Shown here: positions 49,822 to 59,425 of the stretch, piece after piece | Layout of the letters: the number at the start of each line of letters is the position of its first letter | Numbering within the stretch: the first letter of the stretch is position 1 | The notes under the pieces: model-generated | The model's database searches: none | The model's input: the letters and a program-made list of their open reading frames with translations, nothing else | What the model was told of the DNA's origin: nothing | Position numbers and translations under genes: made by a program | Assembly (NCBI GenBank): GCA_036508555.1 | Contig: DATCHD010000048.1 | Coordinates: forward strand, 23,367 to 87,366 | Reading direction: 5' to 3' | DNA from: CAINVV01 sp036508555 | GTDB lineage: Bacteria > Bacteroidota > Bacteroidia > Bacteroidales > Prolixibacteraceae | Length of the DNA stretch: 64,000 nucleotides

Positions 49822-52242
49822 ATGGCTCAGCAAAAGAGTGATAATCAGCAGAAATCAACATCAGGAACATCCAGCAGTGGCGGAAGATCTTCCAAACATA
49901 CGCGATGGGATAAGATTCGTGGCGGGTTTGCCCTGCTTCTTTTTTTCTTTACCATCTACCTGTTTATTTCTTTTATCTCCTTTCTTTTGCAGGATGGCGC
50001 CGACGTGAGCCATCTCGATGTTACAATTAAAGAGCTGATTACCAATCCAAATATCAAGATTGAAAATTCAGGCGGAAAATTTGGAGCCATACTGGCTAAC
50101 TGGTTTATCAACAAATGTTTCGGCTTGGGATCCTTTGTGATCCTCTACCTTTTCGGCGTCCTATCCATGCGACTTGCCAAAATTGGGAAAGTCAACCTTG
50201 CCAGGAATCTGGAATATGGAATATTTTTAATCGTCTGGTTGTCAATAACATTTGCATTCTCCCTTGCGGCATTCTATAAAAATTCACCCATCCTTCCCGG
50301 GGGAGCTTATGGATTCCTGATGTCGCAACATATGATCACGGGAATAGGGAAACTGGGCACGTTTTTCGTGCTGCTCGGCACTGCGCTGCTAGTGGTTATA
50401 CTCGCTTTCGAAGATGCATGGGGAAATATTCAGGCAATATTATCCTATCGCAGACCCCCTAAAAAGAAGGAACTAGAACTTACAACAGCAGAATTGACGG
50501 TTATTTCACAGCCAATAAAGCCAAACGAGAAGGATCGTTCCTTTTCAAAAGTGGCAGATGATGACGATGTGAAGATTGTCTATGCGGAGCCCGATGAGGA
50601 TACTTTAGAATTGGAAATGGGCGAGGTCTTTAAAGAGGAGGGAGCCTTCATTCCACCTGTACGAGGATCTCTGCCTGAGATTCCACTGCAAAGAAATGCT
50701 ACCCATGAAGAGGAGGAATTTGAATTGGAAAATTCTGACTACGATCCGACTTTAGATCTTTCCAGGTATGTTTTTCCGACCATCGACCTGCTGGAAGAGC
50801 GTTCCACCGGAAACCCACAGGTAACTGACGAAGAACTGAGGGCCAACAAGAACAAGATCCTTCAGACCCTGAAAAATTATAGCATCGAGATTGAGAAGAT
50901 CAGGGCAACAACCGGTCCGACCGTCACCTTGTATGAAATTGTTCCGGCACCTGGCGTCCGGATTTCTAAGATAAAAAACCTCGAAGACGATATTGCATTG
51001 AGCCTTTCGGCATTGGGTATCAGGATTATTGCTCCGATGCCGGGAAAGGGCACCGTCGGTATTGAAGTCCCAAACAACAAGCCGGAAATAGTTTCCATGA
51101 GGTCATTGATCACCTCCAAGGTATTCCAGGAGTCTGATTATGAGCTGCCTCTCGCGCTGGGCAAGACCATCTCGAACGAAACTTTCGTGGTCGACCTGAC
51201 CAAGATGCCGCACATTCTTGTTGCAGGAGCGACGGGCCAGGGGAAATCGGTCGGACTTAATGCGATCATCGCCTCACTTTTGTACAAGAAACATCCTTCC
51301 CAGCTCAAGTTTGTGTTTATCGATCCCAAAAAGGTTGAGCTGAATCTTTACGCGGTCATTGAAAAGCACTTTCTGGCCAAGATGGAGGGAATGGAAGATT
51401 CCATTATCACCGATGTGCAGCAGGTTAAGGATACCCTGAATTCGCTGATCATCGAGATGGAACGGCGGTACGATTTGCTGAAAGCCGCCCAGACCAGGAA
51501 TGTCAAAGAGTACAACGTTAAATTTATTTCAAGGCACCTTAACCCCAATAAAGGACACCGTTATTTGCCTTATATTGTGGTGGTTGTCGACGAATTTGCC
51601 GACCTGATCATGACCGCCGGAAAGGAGATCGAATTGCCTATCGCAAGGATTGCCCAGCTGGCCCGCGCCGTTGGTATCCATATGATCATCGCCACACAAC
51701 GACCATCCATCAATATCATTACAGGTGTTATCAAAGCCAATTTCCCTACCAGGATTGCCTTCAAAGTTGCTTCCATGGTCGATTCCCGGACAATTCTCGA
51801 TACTCCCGGTGCCAACCAGCTTATCGGAAGAGGGGACATGTTGGTCTCCATCGGAAACGTCTTGACCCGTATTCAGTGTGCCTTTGTTGATACACCCGAG
51901 GTGGAGGCCATTGCCAACTTTATCGGTAAACAACCCGGTTACCCAACTGTATTCGCCTTGCCGGAATACCGCAGCGAAGGCATGGACAGCTCAAATGATG
52001 TGGACCTAAAAAACCGCGATGAACTCTTCGATGATGCGGCTCGGATCGTTGTTTTAAACCAAACGGGATCTACTTCGTCTATACAAAGGAAGTTCTCGAT
52101 CGGTTATAACAGGGCAGGACGAATCATGGATCAGCTTGAAATGGCTGGTATCGTTGGCGTTAATGTCGGAAGCAAGGCAAGGGAAGTATTGGTACAGGAT
52201 GAAAATACTTTGGAACAGATTTTGCGGAAACTCCCACAATAA
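49822..52242 (+). CDS. ftsK: DNA translocase FtsK
   Basis: An 806-residue septal DNA pump. Four membrane helices lie within residues ~35-200 (FALLLFFFTIYLFISFISFL; GLGSFVILYLFGVLSM; YGIFLIVWLSITFAFSLAAF; LGTFFVLLGTALLVVILAF), followed by an acidic linker and the motor with Walker A LVAGATGQGKSVGLNAI and Walker B IVVVVDEFADLI. The C-terminal gamma winged helix (SSIQRKFSIGYNRAGRIMDQ) reads chromosome-orienting sequences. ATG 49822 is chosen over a TTG eight codons upstream. lolA follows, as in many Gram-negatives. Confidence 0.94.
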   Translation: MAQQKSDNQQKSTSGTSSSGGRSSKHTRWDKIRGGFALLLFFFTIYLFISFISFLLQDGADVSHLDVTIKELITNPNIKIENSGGKFGAILANWFINKCFGLGSFVILYLFGVLSMRLAKIGKVNLARNLEYGIFLIVWLSITFAFSLAAFYKNSPILPGGAYGFLMSQHMITGIGKLGTFFVLLGTALLVVILAFEDAWGNIQAILSYRRPPKKKELELTTAELTVISQPIKPNEKDRSFSKVADDDDVKIVYAEPDEDTLELEMGEVFKEEGAFIPPVRGSLPEIPLQRNATHEEEEFELENSDYDPTLDLSRYVFPTIDLLEERSTGNPQVTDEELRANKNKILQTLKNYSIEIEKIRATTGPTVTLYEIVPAPGVRISKIKNLEDDIALSLSALGIRIIAPMPGKGTVGIEVPNNKPEIVSMRSLITSKVFQESDYELPLALGKTISNETFVVDLTKMPHILVAGATGQGKSVGLNAIIASLLYKKHPSQLKFVFIDPKKVELNLYAVIEKHFLAKMEGMEDSIITDVQQVKDTLNSLIIEMERRYDLLKAAQTRNVKEYNVKFISRHLNPNKGHRYLPYIVVVVDEFADLIMTAGKEIELPIARIAQLARAVGIHMIIATQRPSINIITGVIKANFPTRIAFKVASMVDSRTILDTPGANQLIGRGDMLVSIGNVLTRIQCAFVDTPEVEAIANFIGKQPGYPTVFALPEYRSEGMDSSNDVDLKNRDELFDDAARIVVLNQTGSTSSIQRKFSIGYNRAGRIMDQLEMAGIVGVNVGSKAREVLVQDENTLEQILRKLPQ

Positions 52243-52293
52243 TATTGACCCGCACTCCCGGCTCGTCAGAATTTTAAATTAAATAGATTTAGG

Positions 52294-52944
52294 ATGAAAA
52301 GATTCGCATTCATGATGTTGGCACTTCTGGTGTCGGTAAATTTAGTGGCTCAGCAAGACCCGAAAGCAAAAGAGATTCTGGATAAACTCTCTCAAACCAC
52401 AAAAAGCTATAAAACCATTCAGATTGATTTTTCCTTTACCCTGGAAAATAAGAAGAACAACATCAACCAGACCAACGAGGGTCAGGTTACGCTGAAAGGG
52501 AAGAGCTACCGGCTGCACATGCCCGTGTTCGGTATGGAGGTTTTTTGTGACGGGACTACTTCATGGAGCTACCTGACGGAAGCCAAAGAGTGCAACATCA
52601 ACAGTGTGGGGGACGATAATGAAGGTTCGCTTAACCCAGCCAATATCTTCACCATCTACGAAAAGGGGTTTAATTATGCCTTTGTCGGGGAGGAAAATTT
52701 AGCTGGGAAGGAAGTCCAGGTACTGGATCTTTTCCCAACAGATAAGACCAAGGAGTTTGTGAAAGTCCGCATGTACATCGACAAGGCCAAATCGCAGATC
52801 GCGAAAGCCCAGACTTTCAACAAGGACGGGAACACTTATACCCTGGTGCTGAAAACGATGAAGACCAATATCGACTTGAAAGACGATTACTTCAAATTCG
52901 ATAAATCAAAATACCCGGGTGTCAGTATGAACGACATGCGCTAA
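52294..52944 (+). CDS. lolA: LolA-like outer-membrane lipoprotein carrier
   Basis: A 216-residue periplasmic protein with a signal peptide (FAFMMLALLVSVNLVAQ) and a LolA-type open beta-barrel: DPKAKEILDKLSQTTKSYKT, IDFSFTLENKK, GQVTLKGKSYRLHM and EVFCDGTTSWSYL. LolA ferries lipoproteins across the periplasm. Position 51 bp after ftsK repeats the ftsK-lolA order known in other Gram-negative bacteria. Bacteroidota LolA proteins are divergent, so the carrier function is inferred. Confidence 0.88.
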   Translation: MKRFAFMMLALLVSVNLVAQQDPKAKEILDKLSQTTKSYKTIQIDFSFTLENKKNNINQTNEGQVTLKGKSYRLHMPVFGMEVFCDGTTSWSYLTEAKECNINSVGDDNEGSLNPANIFTIYEKGFNYAFVGEENLAGKEVQVLDLFPTDKTKEFVKVRMYIDKAKSQIAKAQTFNKDGNTYTLVLKTMKTNIDLKDDYFKFDKSKYPGVSMNDMR

Positions 52945-52950
52945 TTCTTT

Positions 52951-52982
52951 CACTTCGACCCTTCGACAGGCTCAGGGACCGG
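52951..52982 (-). repeat. Interspersed repeat copy spanning the pyk stop codon
   Basis: On the minus strand it reads CCGGTCCCTGAGCCTGTCGA AGGG, followed by TCGAAGTG. The pyk stop (TGA at 52972-52974) and its last two codons (Gly-Pro) are within the repeat. Confidence 0.8.
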
Positions 52983-54420
52983 TGGGTTTTTCACTTTTCA
53001 CTTTCTTCAGATTCATCATCTGGGCAACAGAAGCAATCTCGATAAAGGATGTTCCGCCGCCAACGCCAAAGTTCCCGCCAACATATACTACCGTGTCATT
53101 TTCTGTGATGCAGCCCTTCTCTACAAGGTCCAACAGAGAAATTTCAATCAGCTTGTGCTTGTTTTTCTTGACAACAATTTCGCTGGCGAACACTCCGTAA
53201 GAAAGTGCTAATTCTCTCTTTACACGCCCATTGTGGCACTTGGCAAAGACTGGACGGGGACTCCTGAAAGCCGAAATATACCGGGCGATTTTCCCGGTAA
53301 GGGTATCTGTAATAATGGCCGCGACCTTCAGTTCATTGGCAGACATCACGGCCGCCTCAGCCAAAAAGGCCGATACCTCGTTTTCGAGACGTGGTACGTA
53401 AAGGTCATTACGTTTATCCTTACTCGACTCCACTTCAAGTGCCACCCTGGACATCAGCTGAACAGCTTCCACCGGATACTGACCATAAGCAGTCTCCCCT
53501 GAAAGCATGATGGCATCCGTCCGGTCGTAAATGGCCGTAGCCACATCACTGACTTCCGCTCTGGTCGGACGTGGATTGGTGATCATGGAATGAAGCATCT
53601 GCGTAGCAATGATAACAGGCTTCTTGCGCTCGACGCATTTCCTGATTAGTCTTCGCTGGATCGACGGTATTTTCTCTGCAGGAATTTCAATTCCAAGGTC
53701 ACCTCTTGCTACCATAATTCCATACGCATAGTCAAGGATTTCATCGACATTTTTTACGCCATCTGTATTCTCTATCTTGGCGATAATCTTTATTTTGCTC
53801 TCCTCTTCATCCAGAATCTGCTGAACAGCAATAACATCCTCTTTATTTCTGACAAATGAATGCGCAATGAAATCCAGCTCGTTGGCCATCGCCCACCTGA
53901 TAAACTGTCGGTCTTTTTCGGTGAGCGAAGGCAGATTCAAAGATATTCCGGGTACGTTAATGCTCTTCCTATTCTTGATGAACCCATCGTTGCCTATCAC
54001 TGCAATCAGCTTATTACCAGATTTTTCAACAATTGTCATCTCCAGCTCGCCATCGTCAATAAGTACCGAACTGCCTACCGGGATATCGCGGGCAAAATTT
54101 GGGTAATCCACCACGAGATAACCTTCATGCGACGGCTCATCGCCGCCGGTTATCACTATTTTTTCTCCCTTGCTGATTTTGATCGGGTCGGTGATATTCC
54201 TGGTCCTGATCTCCGGACCTTTGGTATCCACCAGGATGGCCACTTCATCACTGATGGATCTGACATTCCGGATGATCTCCATGGCCGAATCAGTGGTCTG
54301 ATGCGCGGTATTGATGCGGACCACATTCATGCCAGCTTCCATTAGCGAACGCAAGAATTCCTGCGAACAATTTTTGTCAGAAATAGTAGCTACTATTTTC
54401 GTGAGTTTGGACTTTTTCAT
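52972..54420 (-). CDS. pyk: Pyruvate kinase
   Basis: A 482-residue glycolytic enzyme converting phosphoenolpyruvate and ADP to pyruvate and ATP. Motifs: KIVATISDKNCSQEFLRSL, VRINTAHQT, VDTKGPEIRT, KIIAKIENTDGVKNVDEI, GIMVARGDLGIEIP, KPVIIATQMLHSM and MLSGETAYGQYPVEAV. ATG at 54420 overlaps the aroQ stop (ATGA). Longer starts would read into aroQ. The C-terminus (SEKPTGP) is created by an interspersed repeat carrying the stop codon, so the natural end may have been altered. Confidence 0.95.
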   Translation of the reverse strand: MKKSKLTKIVATISDKNCSQEFLRSLMEAGMNVVRINTAHQTTDSAMEIIRNVRSISDEVAILVDTKGPEIRTRNITDPIKISKGEKIVITGGDEPSHEGYLVVDYPNFARDIPVGSSVLIDDGELEMTIVEKSGNKLIAVIGNDGFIKNRKSINVPGISLNLPSLTEKDRQFIRWAMANELDFIAHSFVRNKEDVIAVQQILDEEESKIKIIAKIENTDGVKNVDEILDYAYGIMVARGDLGIEIPAEKIPSIQRRLIRKCVERKKPVIIATQMLHSMITNPRPTRAEVSDVATAIYDRTDAIMLSGETAYGQYPVEAVQLMSRVALEVESSKDKRNDLYVPRLENEVSAFLAEAAVMSANELKVAAIITDTLTGKIARYISAFRSPRPVFAKCHNGRVKRELALSYGVFASEIVVKKNKHKLIEISLLDLVEKGCITENDTVVYVGGNFGVGGGTSFIEIASVAQMMNLKKVKSEKPTGP

Positions 54421-54830
54421 AAGAAACTTTCGATACCAAGCCTGTAGGAATCCAGTCCAAAACCCATGATGCTTCCTTTGCAAACGGGCCCGATAATAGA
54501 CTCGTGCCGGAAAGACTCCCGGGTCAGAATATTCGAAATGTGCACCTCAACGACTGGTGTGCTGACAGCCGCGATGGCATCCCTGATGGCTATGGAAGTA
54601 TGCGTGTAAGCTCCGGCATTGATGATAATACCATCGGCTGTGAAGCCCACTTCGTGAAGATATGTTACGATCTCTCCCTCAATATTCGACTGATAATAAT
54701 CAAGTTCAATATGAGGGAAGTGTGGTCTGATAGCTTGCAGCCATGCTTCAAAAGAACTGTTGCCATAAATTCCTTTTTCGCGTATACCCAATAAATTGAG
54801 ATTTGGTCCGTTAATAATACTTATTTTCAT
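54417..54830 (-). CDS. aroQ: Type II 3-dehydroquinate dehydratase
   Basis: A 137-residue shikimate-pathway enzyme. It has the family start (IINGPNLNLLGIREKGIYG, including the catalytic Tyr), INAGAYTHTSIAIRDAI, and VEVHISNILTRESFRHES with the catalytic His. The length is usual. It overlaps pyk by 4 bp. The linked product-substrate logic is plausible because phosphoenolpyruvate feeds both, but this may simply be compact packing. Confidence 0.95.
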   Translation of the reverse strand: MKISIINGPNLNLLGIREKGIYGNSSFEAWLQAIRPHFPHIELDYYQSNIEGEIVTYLHEVGFTADGIIINAGAYTHTSIAIRDAIAAVSTPVVEVHISNILTRESFRHESIIGPVCKGSIMGFGLDSYRLGIESFL

Positions 54831-54909
54831 CTGGTCCTTAATTTTACATATTTCTAAAAACGCAACTAAATTCGGGAAAATTATCGAGCGAAAACAAAAA
54901 AAATAAAAC

Positions 54910-54940
54910 TTTACGATGGATAGCGCATTTTATAATTTTG
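54910..54940 (+). promoter_or_regulatory. Putative xerD promoter (TTTA-N19-TAATTTTG)
   Basis: TTTA at 54910-54913 and TAATTTTG at 54933-54940 have the expected 19-bp spacing. The leader to the ATG is about 46 nt. Confidence 0.55.
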
Positions 54941-54989
54941 TGCCGAACAAATCTGAATATTAATTGTTCCAACCAATAAACTACTAACT

Positions 54990-55889
54990 ATGAACTGGGA
55001 AGAGAGCAAAAAAGGGTACGAAACGTTTTTGAGATTAGAGAAATCACTTTCTCAGAACTCGGTAAGCGCTTATACGAACGACATTAACAAACTAATATCT
55101 TTTATATCAAAAAATTATGAAAATGTGATTCCGGAGACACTAAAATTGTCCCAGCTGAGAAAATTTCTTGAATTCATGACTGAAAATGGCGTTAGCCCAA
55201 GGACGCAAGCCAGGACAATTTCAGGCATTAAGTCATTCTATAAATATCTTTTGATCGAAGAAATTGTCCAGAATGATCCTACAACATTGTTGGAATCTCC
55301 CAGAATTGGCCGGAAATTGCCAGACGTTCTGACTCACGAAGAAATTAACCAACTGATCGATTCTATCGACCTTGCCAAACCAGAAGGTCTCCGGAATAAA
55401 GCTATCCTGGAAACACTCTACAGCTGCGGACTGAGGGTATCTGAATTGGTGAGCCTTCGCATATCAAATCTCCATTTTGAGCATGAATTTCTTAAAATCT
55501 CAGGAAAAGGGGAGAAGGAAAGGTTGGTGCCGATCAGTAAAAGGGCCATCGAAGACATCAAAAGATACCTCGTAGGTTACCGTAAGAAACTGAAGATTGA
55601 CAAATCAGGCGAAAATATTCTTTTCCTCAACAGACGGGGTAAGAAACTTAGCAGGGTCATGATCTTCACCATCATCAAAACACTGGGTGCAAAAATAAAC
55701 CTCAAAAAGAGCATAAGTCCACATACTTTCAGGCACTCCTTCGCGTCCGCACTTGTCAAAGGCGGTGCGGATCTGAGGGCGGTTCAGGAGATGCTGGGGC
55801 ATGAATCCATCCTTACAACCGAGATTTATACCCATCTGGATAAGGAATTTTTAAAAGAAACAGTAAGTAAATACCATCCGAGATCATAG
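54990..55889 (+). CDS. xerD: Tyrosine recombinase XerC/XerD type
   Basis: A 299-residue site-specific recombinase that resolves chromosome dimers at dif with FtsK. The N-terminal SAM-like domain occupies ~1-90. The catalytic residues are visible: Arg in YSCGLRVSELVSL, Lys in ISGKGEKERLVP, HxxR in SPHTFRHSFAS, His in MLGHESILTT and Tyr in EIYTHLD. Full length and lack of integrase-like extensions favour the housekeeping XerD role over a mobile element. A strong terminator follows. Confidence 0.9.
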   Translation: MNWEESKKGYETFLRLEKSLSQNSVSAYTNDINKLISFISKNYENVIPETLKLSQLRKFLEFMTENGVSPRTQARTISGIKSFYKYLLIEEIVQNDPTTLLESPRIGRKLPDVLTHEEINQLIDSIDLAKPEGLRNKAILETLYSCGLRVSELVSLRISNLHFEHEFLKISGKGEKERLVPISKRAIEDIKRYLVGYRKKLKIDKSGENILFLNRRGKKLSRVMIFTIIKTLGAKINLKKSISPHTFRHSFASALVKGGADLRAVQEMLGHESILTTEIYTHLDKEFLKETVSKYHPRS

Positions 55890-55892
55890 TCT

Positions 55893-55935
55893 AAAACAGG
55901 AGAGGCGCCGTCACAAACGGCGCCTCTCCTGTTTT
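55893..55935 (+). terminator. Rho-independent terminator after xerD
   Basis: Perfect 19-bp arms (AAAACAGGAGAGGCGCCGT and its complement) flank a CACAA loop, ending in TTTT. Because the arms begin with AAAA it could work in both directions. Confidence 0.88.
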
Positions 55936-56063
55936 AAGATAAGCTTAAAAGACATTAATTCATCGTTAAGTTTTGGGGGGGCAGCCTGCCTACCGGGACT
56001 CTGTATTTCATTTTAGATACCTTTGCGATCGAGTTCATTTTAAATTATTTAATCTTCACAGAA

Positions 56064-57356
56064 GTGGATCCGCAAGCAACTACATTGAACGATGTGATTC
56101 AAAAGAGCAGCCCTGCTGTCTTTGAATTACTTTCTCAAAGAGGGAAGAACATTTTCTTTCCAAAACTTGGAATTTTAGCACAATCGGCACAGGCAAAGGG
56201 TAAAGATATCAACGCCACCATTGGTGAGGCAGTAGAAGATAATGGGCATTCCATGCACCTGGCAGAATTTGATCAGATGATTAACCTGCCCGATGCTTCA
56301 GTCTTTCCTTATGCACCGAGCTTTGGAAAACCGGATTTGAGAAATAGCTGGAAATCATTTATATACAAGAAGAATCCTTCTCTTGGTGAGACCATCATTA
56401 GTCTGCCAATTGCGACCAACGGAATAACGCATGGGTTAAGTATCGCTGCCTATCTATTTGTTGATGAGGGAGATACTGTCATAATACCGGATCTTTACTG
56501 GGAAAATTATGCCCTCATATTCGAGAATAATTATCTTGGCCGGATCGGGACTTTCCCGACTTTCAAAAACGGGAGTTTCAATTATCAGGCACTGGCTGAT
56601 AAAATGGATCAATCTGAAGGAAAGATCATTGTTTTGCTCAATTTTCCGAACAATCCTACCGGTTATACTCCGCTTACCATCGAAATTGACAAGATCGAAA
56701 AAGTTGTGAAAGATCAGGCCGATAAAGGCAAGAAAGTGGTGGTGCTGATCGATGATGCCTATTTCGGACTGGTATATGAGAAGGGTGTTTTCACCGAATC
56801 CATCTTCACCAGATTGGCAAAACTGAGCGAAAACGTGCTTGCCGTTAAGCTGGACGGAGCTACCAAGGAGGACTATGTCTGGGGCTTCAGGGTCGGATTC
56901 ATTACTTATGGTGTAAAGAATGGTACTCCGGCCGTTTATGAGGCGCTGGAAAATAAAACTGCCGGAGCTGTGCGTGGTAATATCTCCAATATCAGCCACT
57001 TATCACAGTCTCTTCTTCAAAAGGTATATGCTTCTGAGAACTATGATCAAAGCAAGGTTGAAAAATTCAATATCCTGCATTCCAGGTATGAAAAGATCAA
57101 GCAAGTGCTTAAAGATCAGAAGTATAAGCGATATTTCTCTGCTCTGCCTTTTAATTCGGGGTATTTTATGTGCTTCGAATTGAAAGACGGTTTGGTAGCA
57201 GAAGACATCAGGAAGATACTGCTGGAAAAGTACAGCACCGGCGTGATAGTATTCGGAAATCTTATCAGGATCGCATTCTCAGCTGTTCCTGAAGAGAAGA
57301 TTGCAAAGCTGGTTGAGAACATTCATGCTGCCTGCCAGGACTATCTTGGTAAGTAA
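56064..57356 (+). CDS. PLP-dependent class I/II aminotransferase
   Basis: A 430-residue fold-type I enzyme starting at GTG. Features: IATNGITHGLSIAAYLFVDE near the cofactor site, LNFPNNPTGYTPL with the conserved Asn-Pro, LIDDAYFGLVYE with the Asp that holds the pyridine nitrogen, and a Schiff-base lysine in VKLDGATKEDYVWGFRVGF. The unusual N-terminal region (ILAQSAQAKGKDINATIGEA) fits a subgroup seen in Bacteroidota and other anaerobes. Substrate unknown. It precedes pckG by 68 bp on the same strand. Confidence 0.87.
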   Translation: MDPQATTLNDVIQKSSPAVFELLSQRGKNIFFPKLGILAQSAQAKGKDINATIGEAVEDNGHSMHLAEFDQMINLPDASVFPYAPSFGKPDLRNSWKSFIYKKNPSLGETIISLPIATNGITHGLSIAAYLFVDEGDTVIIPDLYWENYALIFENNYLGRIGTFPTFKNGSFNYQALADKMDQSEGKIIVLLNFPNNPTGYTPLTIEIDKIEKVVKDQADKGKKVVVLIDDAYFGLVYEKGVFTESIFTRLAKLSENVLAVKLDGATKEDYVWGFRVGFITYGVKNGTPAVYEALENKTAGAVRGNISNISHLSQSLLQKVYASENYDQSKVEKFNILHSRYEKIKQVLKDQKYKRYFSALPFNSGYFMCFELKDGLVAEDIRKILLEKYSTGVIVFGNLIRIAFSAVPEEKIAKLVENIHAACQDYLGK

Positions 57357-57424
57357 TTATTTTGAGATTCACAGAAATCACTAGATAGGTTAAGATTAAA
57401 TTAAATTCAATTCAATTCAGATTC

Positions 57425-59212
57425 ATGACAAAAAATCAAAAATTAATCAGTTGGGTTAACGAATGGGCTGAACTTTGTCAGCCGGATAAAGTTTACTGGT
57501 GCGATGGTTCAGAAGAAGAGAACGACCGTCTGCTGGCTGAAATGGTAGCCTCAGGAATGGCTGTGAAATTAGACGAAAAAAAGCGTCCGAACAGCTATTA
57601 CTTCCAGTCAGATCCAAGTGATGTTGCACGTGTAGAAAACAGAACATATATCTGCTCCGAGAAGCAGGAGGATGCTGGTCCGACCAATAACTGGGCAGAT
57701 CCGGTAGAGATGAAGGCTACCCTGAAGGGACTCTTCAAGGGTGCAATGAAGGGCCGTACCATGTACGTTATTCCTTTCAGCATGGGACCTCTTGGTTCCG
57801 ATATCGCCCACATTGGAATAGAACTGACAGACTCTCCTTATGTGGTCGTCAACATGAAAGTAATGACCCGCATGGGCAAGGCAGTTTTGGATGTACTGGG
57901 TAATGGCGAATTTGTTCCTTCCGTTCACTCCGTTGGAGCCCCGCTGCAACCAGGACAAAAAGATGTCAAATGGCCATGTGCTCCTATCGAACAGAAATAT
58001 ATTACCCACTTCCCTGAGACGAAAGAGATTATCTCTTATGGAAGCGGATATGGCGGCAATGCCCTTCTTGGTAAAAAATGTTTTGCGCTCCGTATTGCTT
58101 CTGCAATGGCGAAAGAGCAGGGCTGGCTGGCTGAGCACATGCTAATCATGGGTATCACCAATCCAAAGGGTCTGAAAAAATACATTGCGGCAGCTTTCCC
58201 GAGTGCCTGTGGAAAGACCAACCTCGCCATGTTGATCCCGACTATTCCAGGTTGGAAAGTCGAAACCATCGGAGACGATATTGCCTGGATGAAATTTGGC
58301 AAGGACGGTCAGCTCTATGCCATCAATCCTGAGGCAGGGTTCTTTGGTGTAGCTCCCGGAACTTCTATTGATACTAATTCGAACGCCATGCTGTCGGCTG
58401 CATCGGGTACTATTTTCACCAACACTGGTTTAACACCTGATGGCGACATTTGGTGGGAAGGTATTGGTACGGAAGCTCCCGAAGGAACGATTACCTGGAC
58501 CAATGAAGTATACGACAAAGCCTCCGGAAAACCTGCTGCTCATCCGAACGCACGTTTTACCGCTCCCGCTTTTCAGTGTCCCTGCATCGACCCGGCATGG
58601 GAAGATCCCAAAGGAGTTCCGATTTCTGCCATTCTCTTCGGCGGTCGCCGCCCGAGTACCATTCCACTCGTATACCAGGCCATGAGCTGGGCACACGGTA
58701 CTTTCATGGGTTCTGTGGTAGGTTCTGAAGTTACTGCCGCCGCCATTGGTTTGAAAGCCGGTGTTCGGAGGGATCCTTTTGCAATGCTTCCATTCATCGG
58801 ATATCACATGGCAGACTACTTCGGTCACTGGCTGACCATTGGTAAGAATGCACCGAAACCGGAGGCTCTGCCTAAAATTTTCAATGTGAACTGGTTCCGT
58901 AAAGACAAGGATGGCAAATGGTTGTGGCCGGGTTATGGTGAAAACATGCGCGTCCTAAAATGGGTCTTCGAAAGATGTGAAGGAACAGCAGCAGCTACTG
59001 AAACTGCCATCGGTTGGGTTCCGACGGTGGATAGTATCGATATCAGCGGACTTAATGTCACCAAAGAGGATATCGCTGAACTGGTCAAAGTGGACAAAGC
59101 ACTCTGGAAAGACGAACTGGAGCTGATTAAGGAGCAACAGGCTGCGCTTGGCGAAAGGTTTCCCAAAGAGCTGAAACTTCAGGTTGAGCAACTCGAAGCA
59201 AGACTTGCATAA
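57425..59212 (+). CDS. pckG: Phosphoenolpyruvate carboxykinase (GTP)
   Basis: A 595-residue enzyme interconverting oxaloacetate and phosphoenolpyruvate using GTP/GDP. GTP-type signatures: YVIPFSMGPLGSDIAHIGIE, AAFPSACGKTNLAMLIP (P-loop with the reactive Cys), VETIGDDIAWMKFG, FGGRRPSTIPLVYQA and FNVNWFRKDKDGKWLWPGYG. This is the GTP type, not the ATP-dependent PckA of Bacteroides. A hairpin terminator and repeat cluster follow. Confidence 0.96.
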   Translation: MTKNQKLISWVNEWAELCQPDKVYWCDGSEEENDRLLAEMVASGMAVKLDEKKRPNSYYFQSDPSDVARVENRTYICSEKQEDAGPTNNWADPVEMKATLKGLFKGAMKGRTMYVIPFSMGPLGSDIAHIGIELTDSPYVVVNMKVMTRMGKAVLDVLGNGEFVPSVHSVGAPLQPGQKDVKWPCAPIEQKYITHFPETKEIISYGSGYGGNALLGKKCFALRIASAMAKEQGWLAEHMLIMGITNPKGLKKYIAAAFPSACGKTNLAMLIPTIPGWKVETIGDDIAWMKFGKDGQLYAINPEAGFFGVAPGTSIDTNSNAMLSAASGTIFTNTGLTPDGDIWWEGIGTEAPEGTITWTNEVYDKASGKPAAHPNARFTAPAFQCPCIDPAWEDPKGVPISAILFGGRRPSTIPLVYQAMSWAHGTFMGSVVGSEVTAAAIGLKAGVRRDPFAMLPFIGYHMADYFGHWLTIGKNAPKPEALPKIFNVNWFRKDKDGKWLWPGYGENMRVLKWVFERCEGTAAATETAIGWVPTVDSIDISGLNVTKEDIAELVKVDKALWKDELELIKEQQAALGERFPKELKLQVEQLEARLA

Positions 59213-59232
59213 TTTTTCAATCGAATGATATT

Positions 59233-59260
59233 AAAACGCCTCAGAGATGGGGCGTTTTTT
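59233..59260 (+). terminator. Rho-independent terminator of pckG
   Basis: AAAACGCC pairs with GGCGTTTT around a 10-nt loop, followed by further T. It lies 20 bp after the pckG stop. Confidence 0.8.
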
Positions 59261-59263
59261 TTG

Positions 59264-59396
59264 ATCCGGTCCCTGAGCCTGTCGAAGGGCCGAAGAGGCC
59301 CCCTCGCTCCAACGGATTTGTAATCCGTTGGCGAAAGTCTACCAGCGGATTGCAAATCCGCTGGAGCGAGATCCGGTCCCTGAGCCTGTCGAAGGG
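59264..59396. repeat. Composite interspersed repeat: REP-like hairpin pair flanked by two short repeats
   Basis: Two direct copies of GGTCCCTGAGCCTGTCGAAG-GG (59268-59289 and 59375-59396), each preceded by GATCC, flank a unit bounded by CTCGCTCC / GGAGCGAG (59303-59370). The unit contains hairpins CCAACGGATT-TGT-AATCCGTTGG and CCAGCGGATT-GCA-AATCCGCTGG. The same arrangement, less complete, is at 22519-22660. Confidence 0.88.
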
Positions 59397-59425
59397 TTGA
59401 AATTTGTAAGCAGCCTGCTATTAGG

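Noticed and set aside
54990..55889. Tyrosine recombinase as integrase of a mobile element
   Set aside because: Standard XerD length and motifs, its own promoter and terminator, and no attachment repeats or cargo genes nearby.
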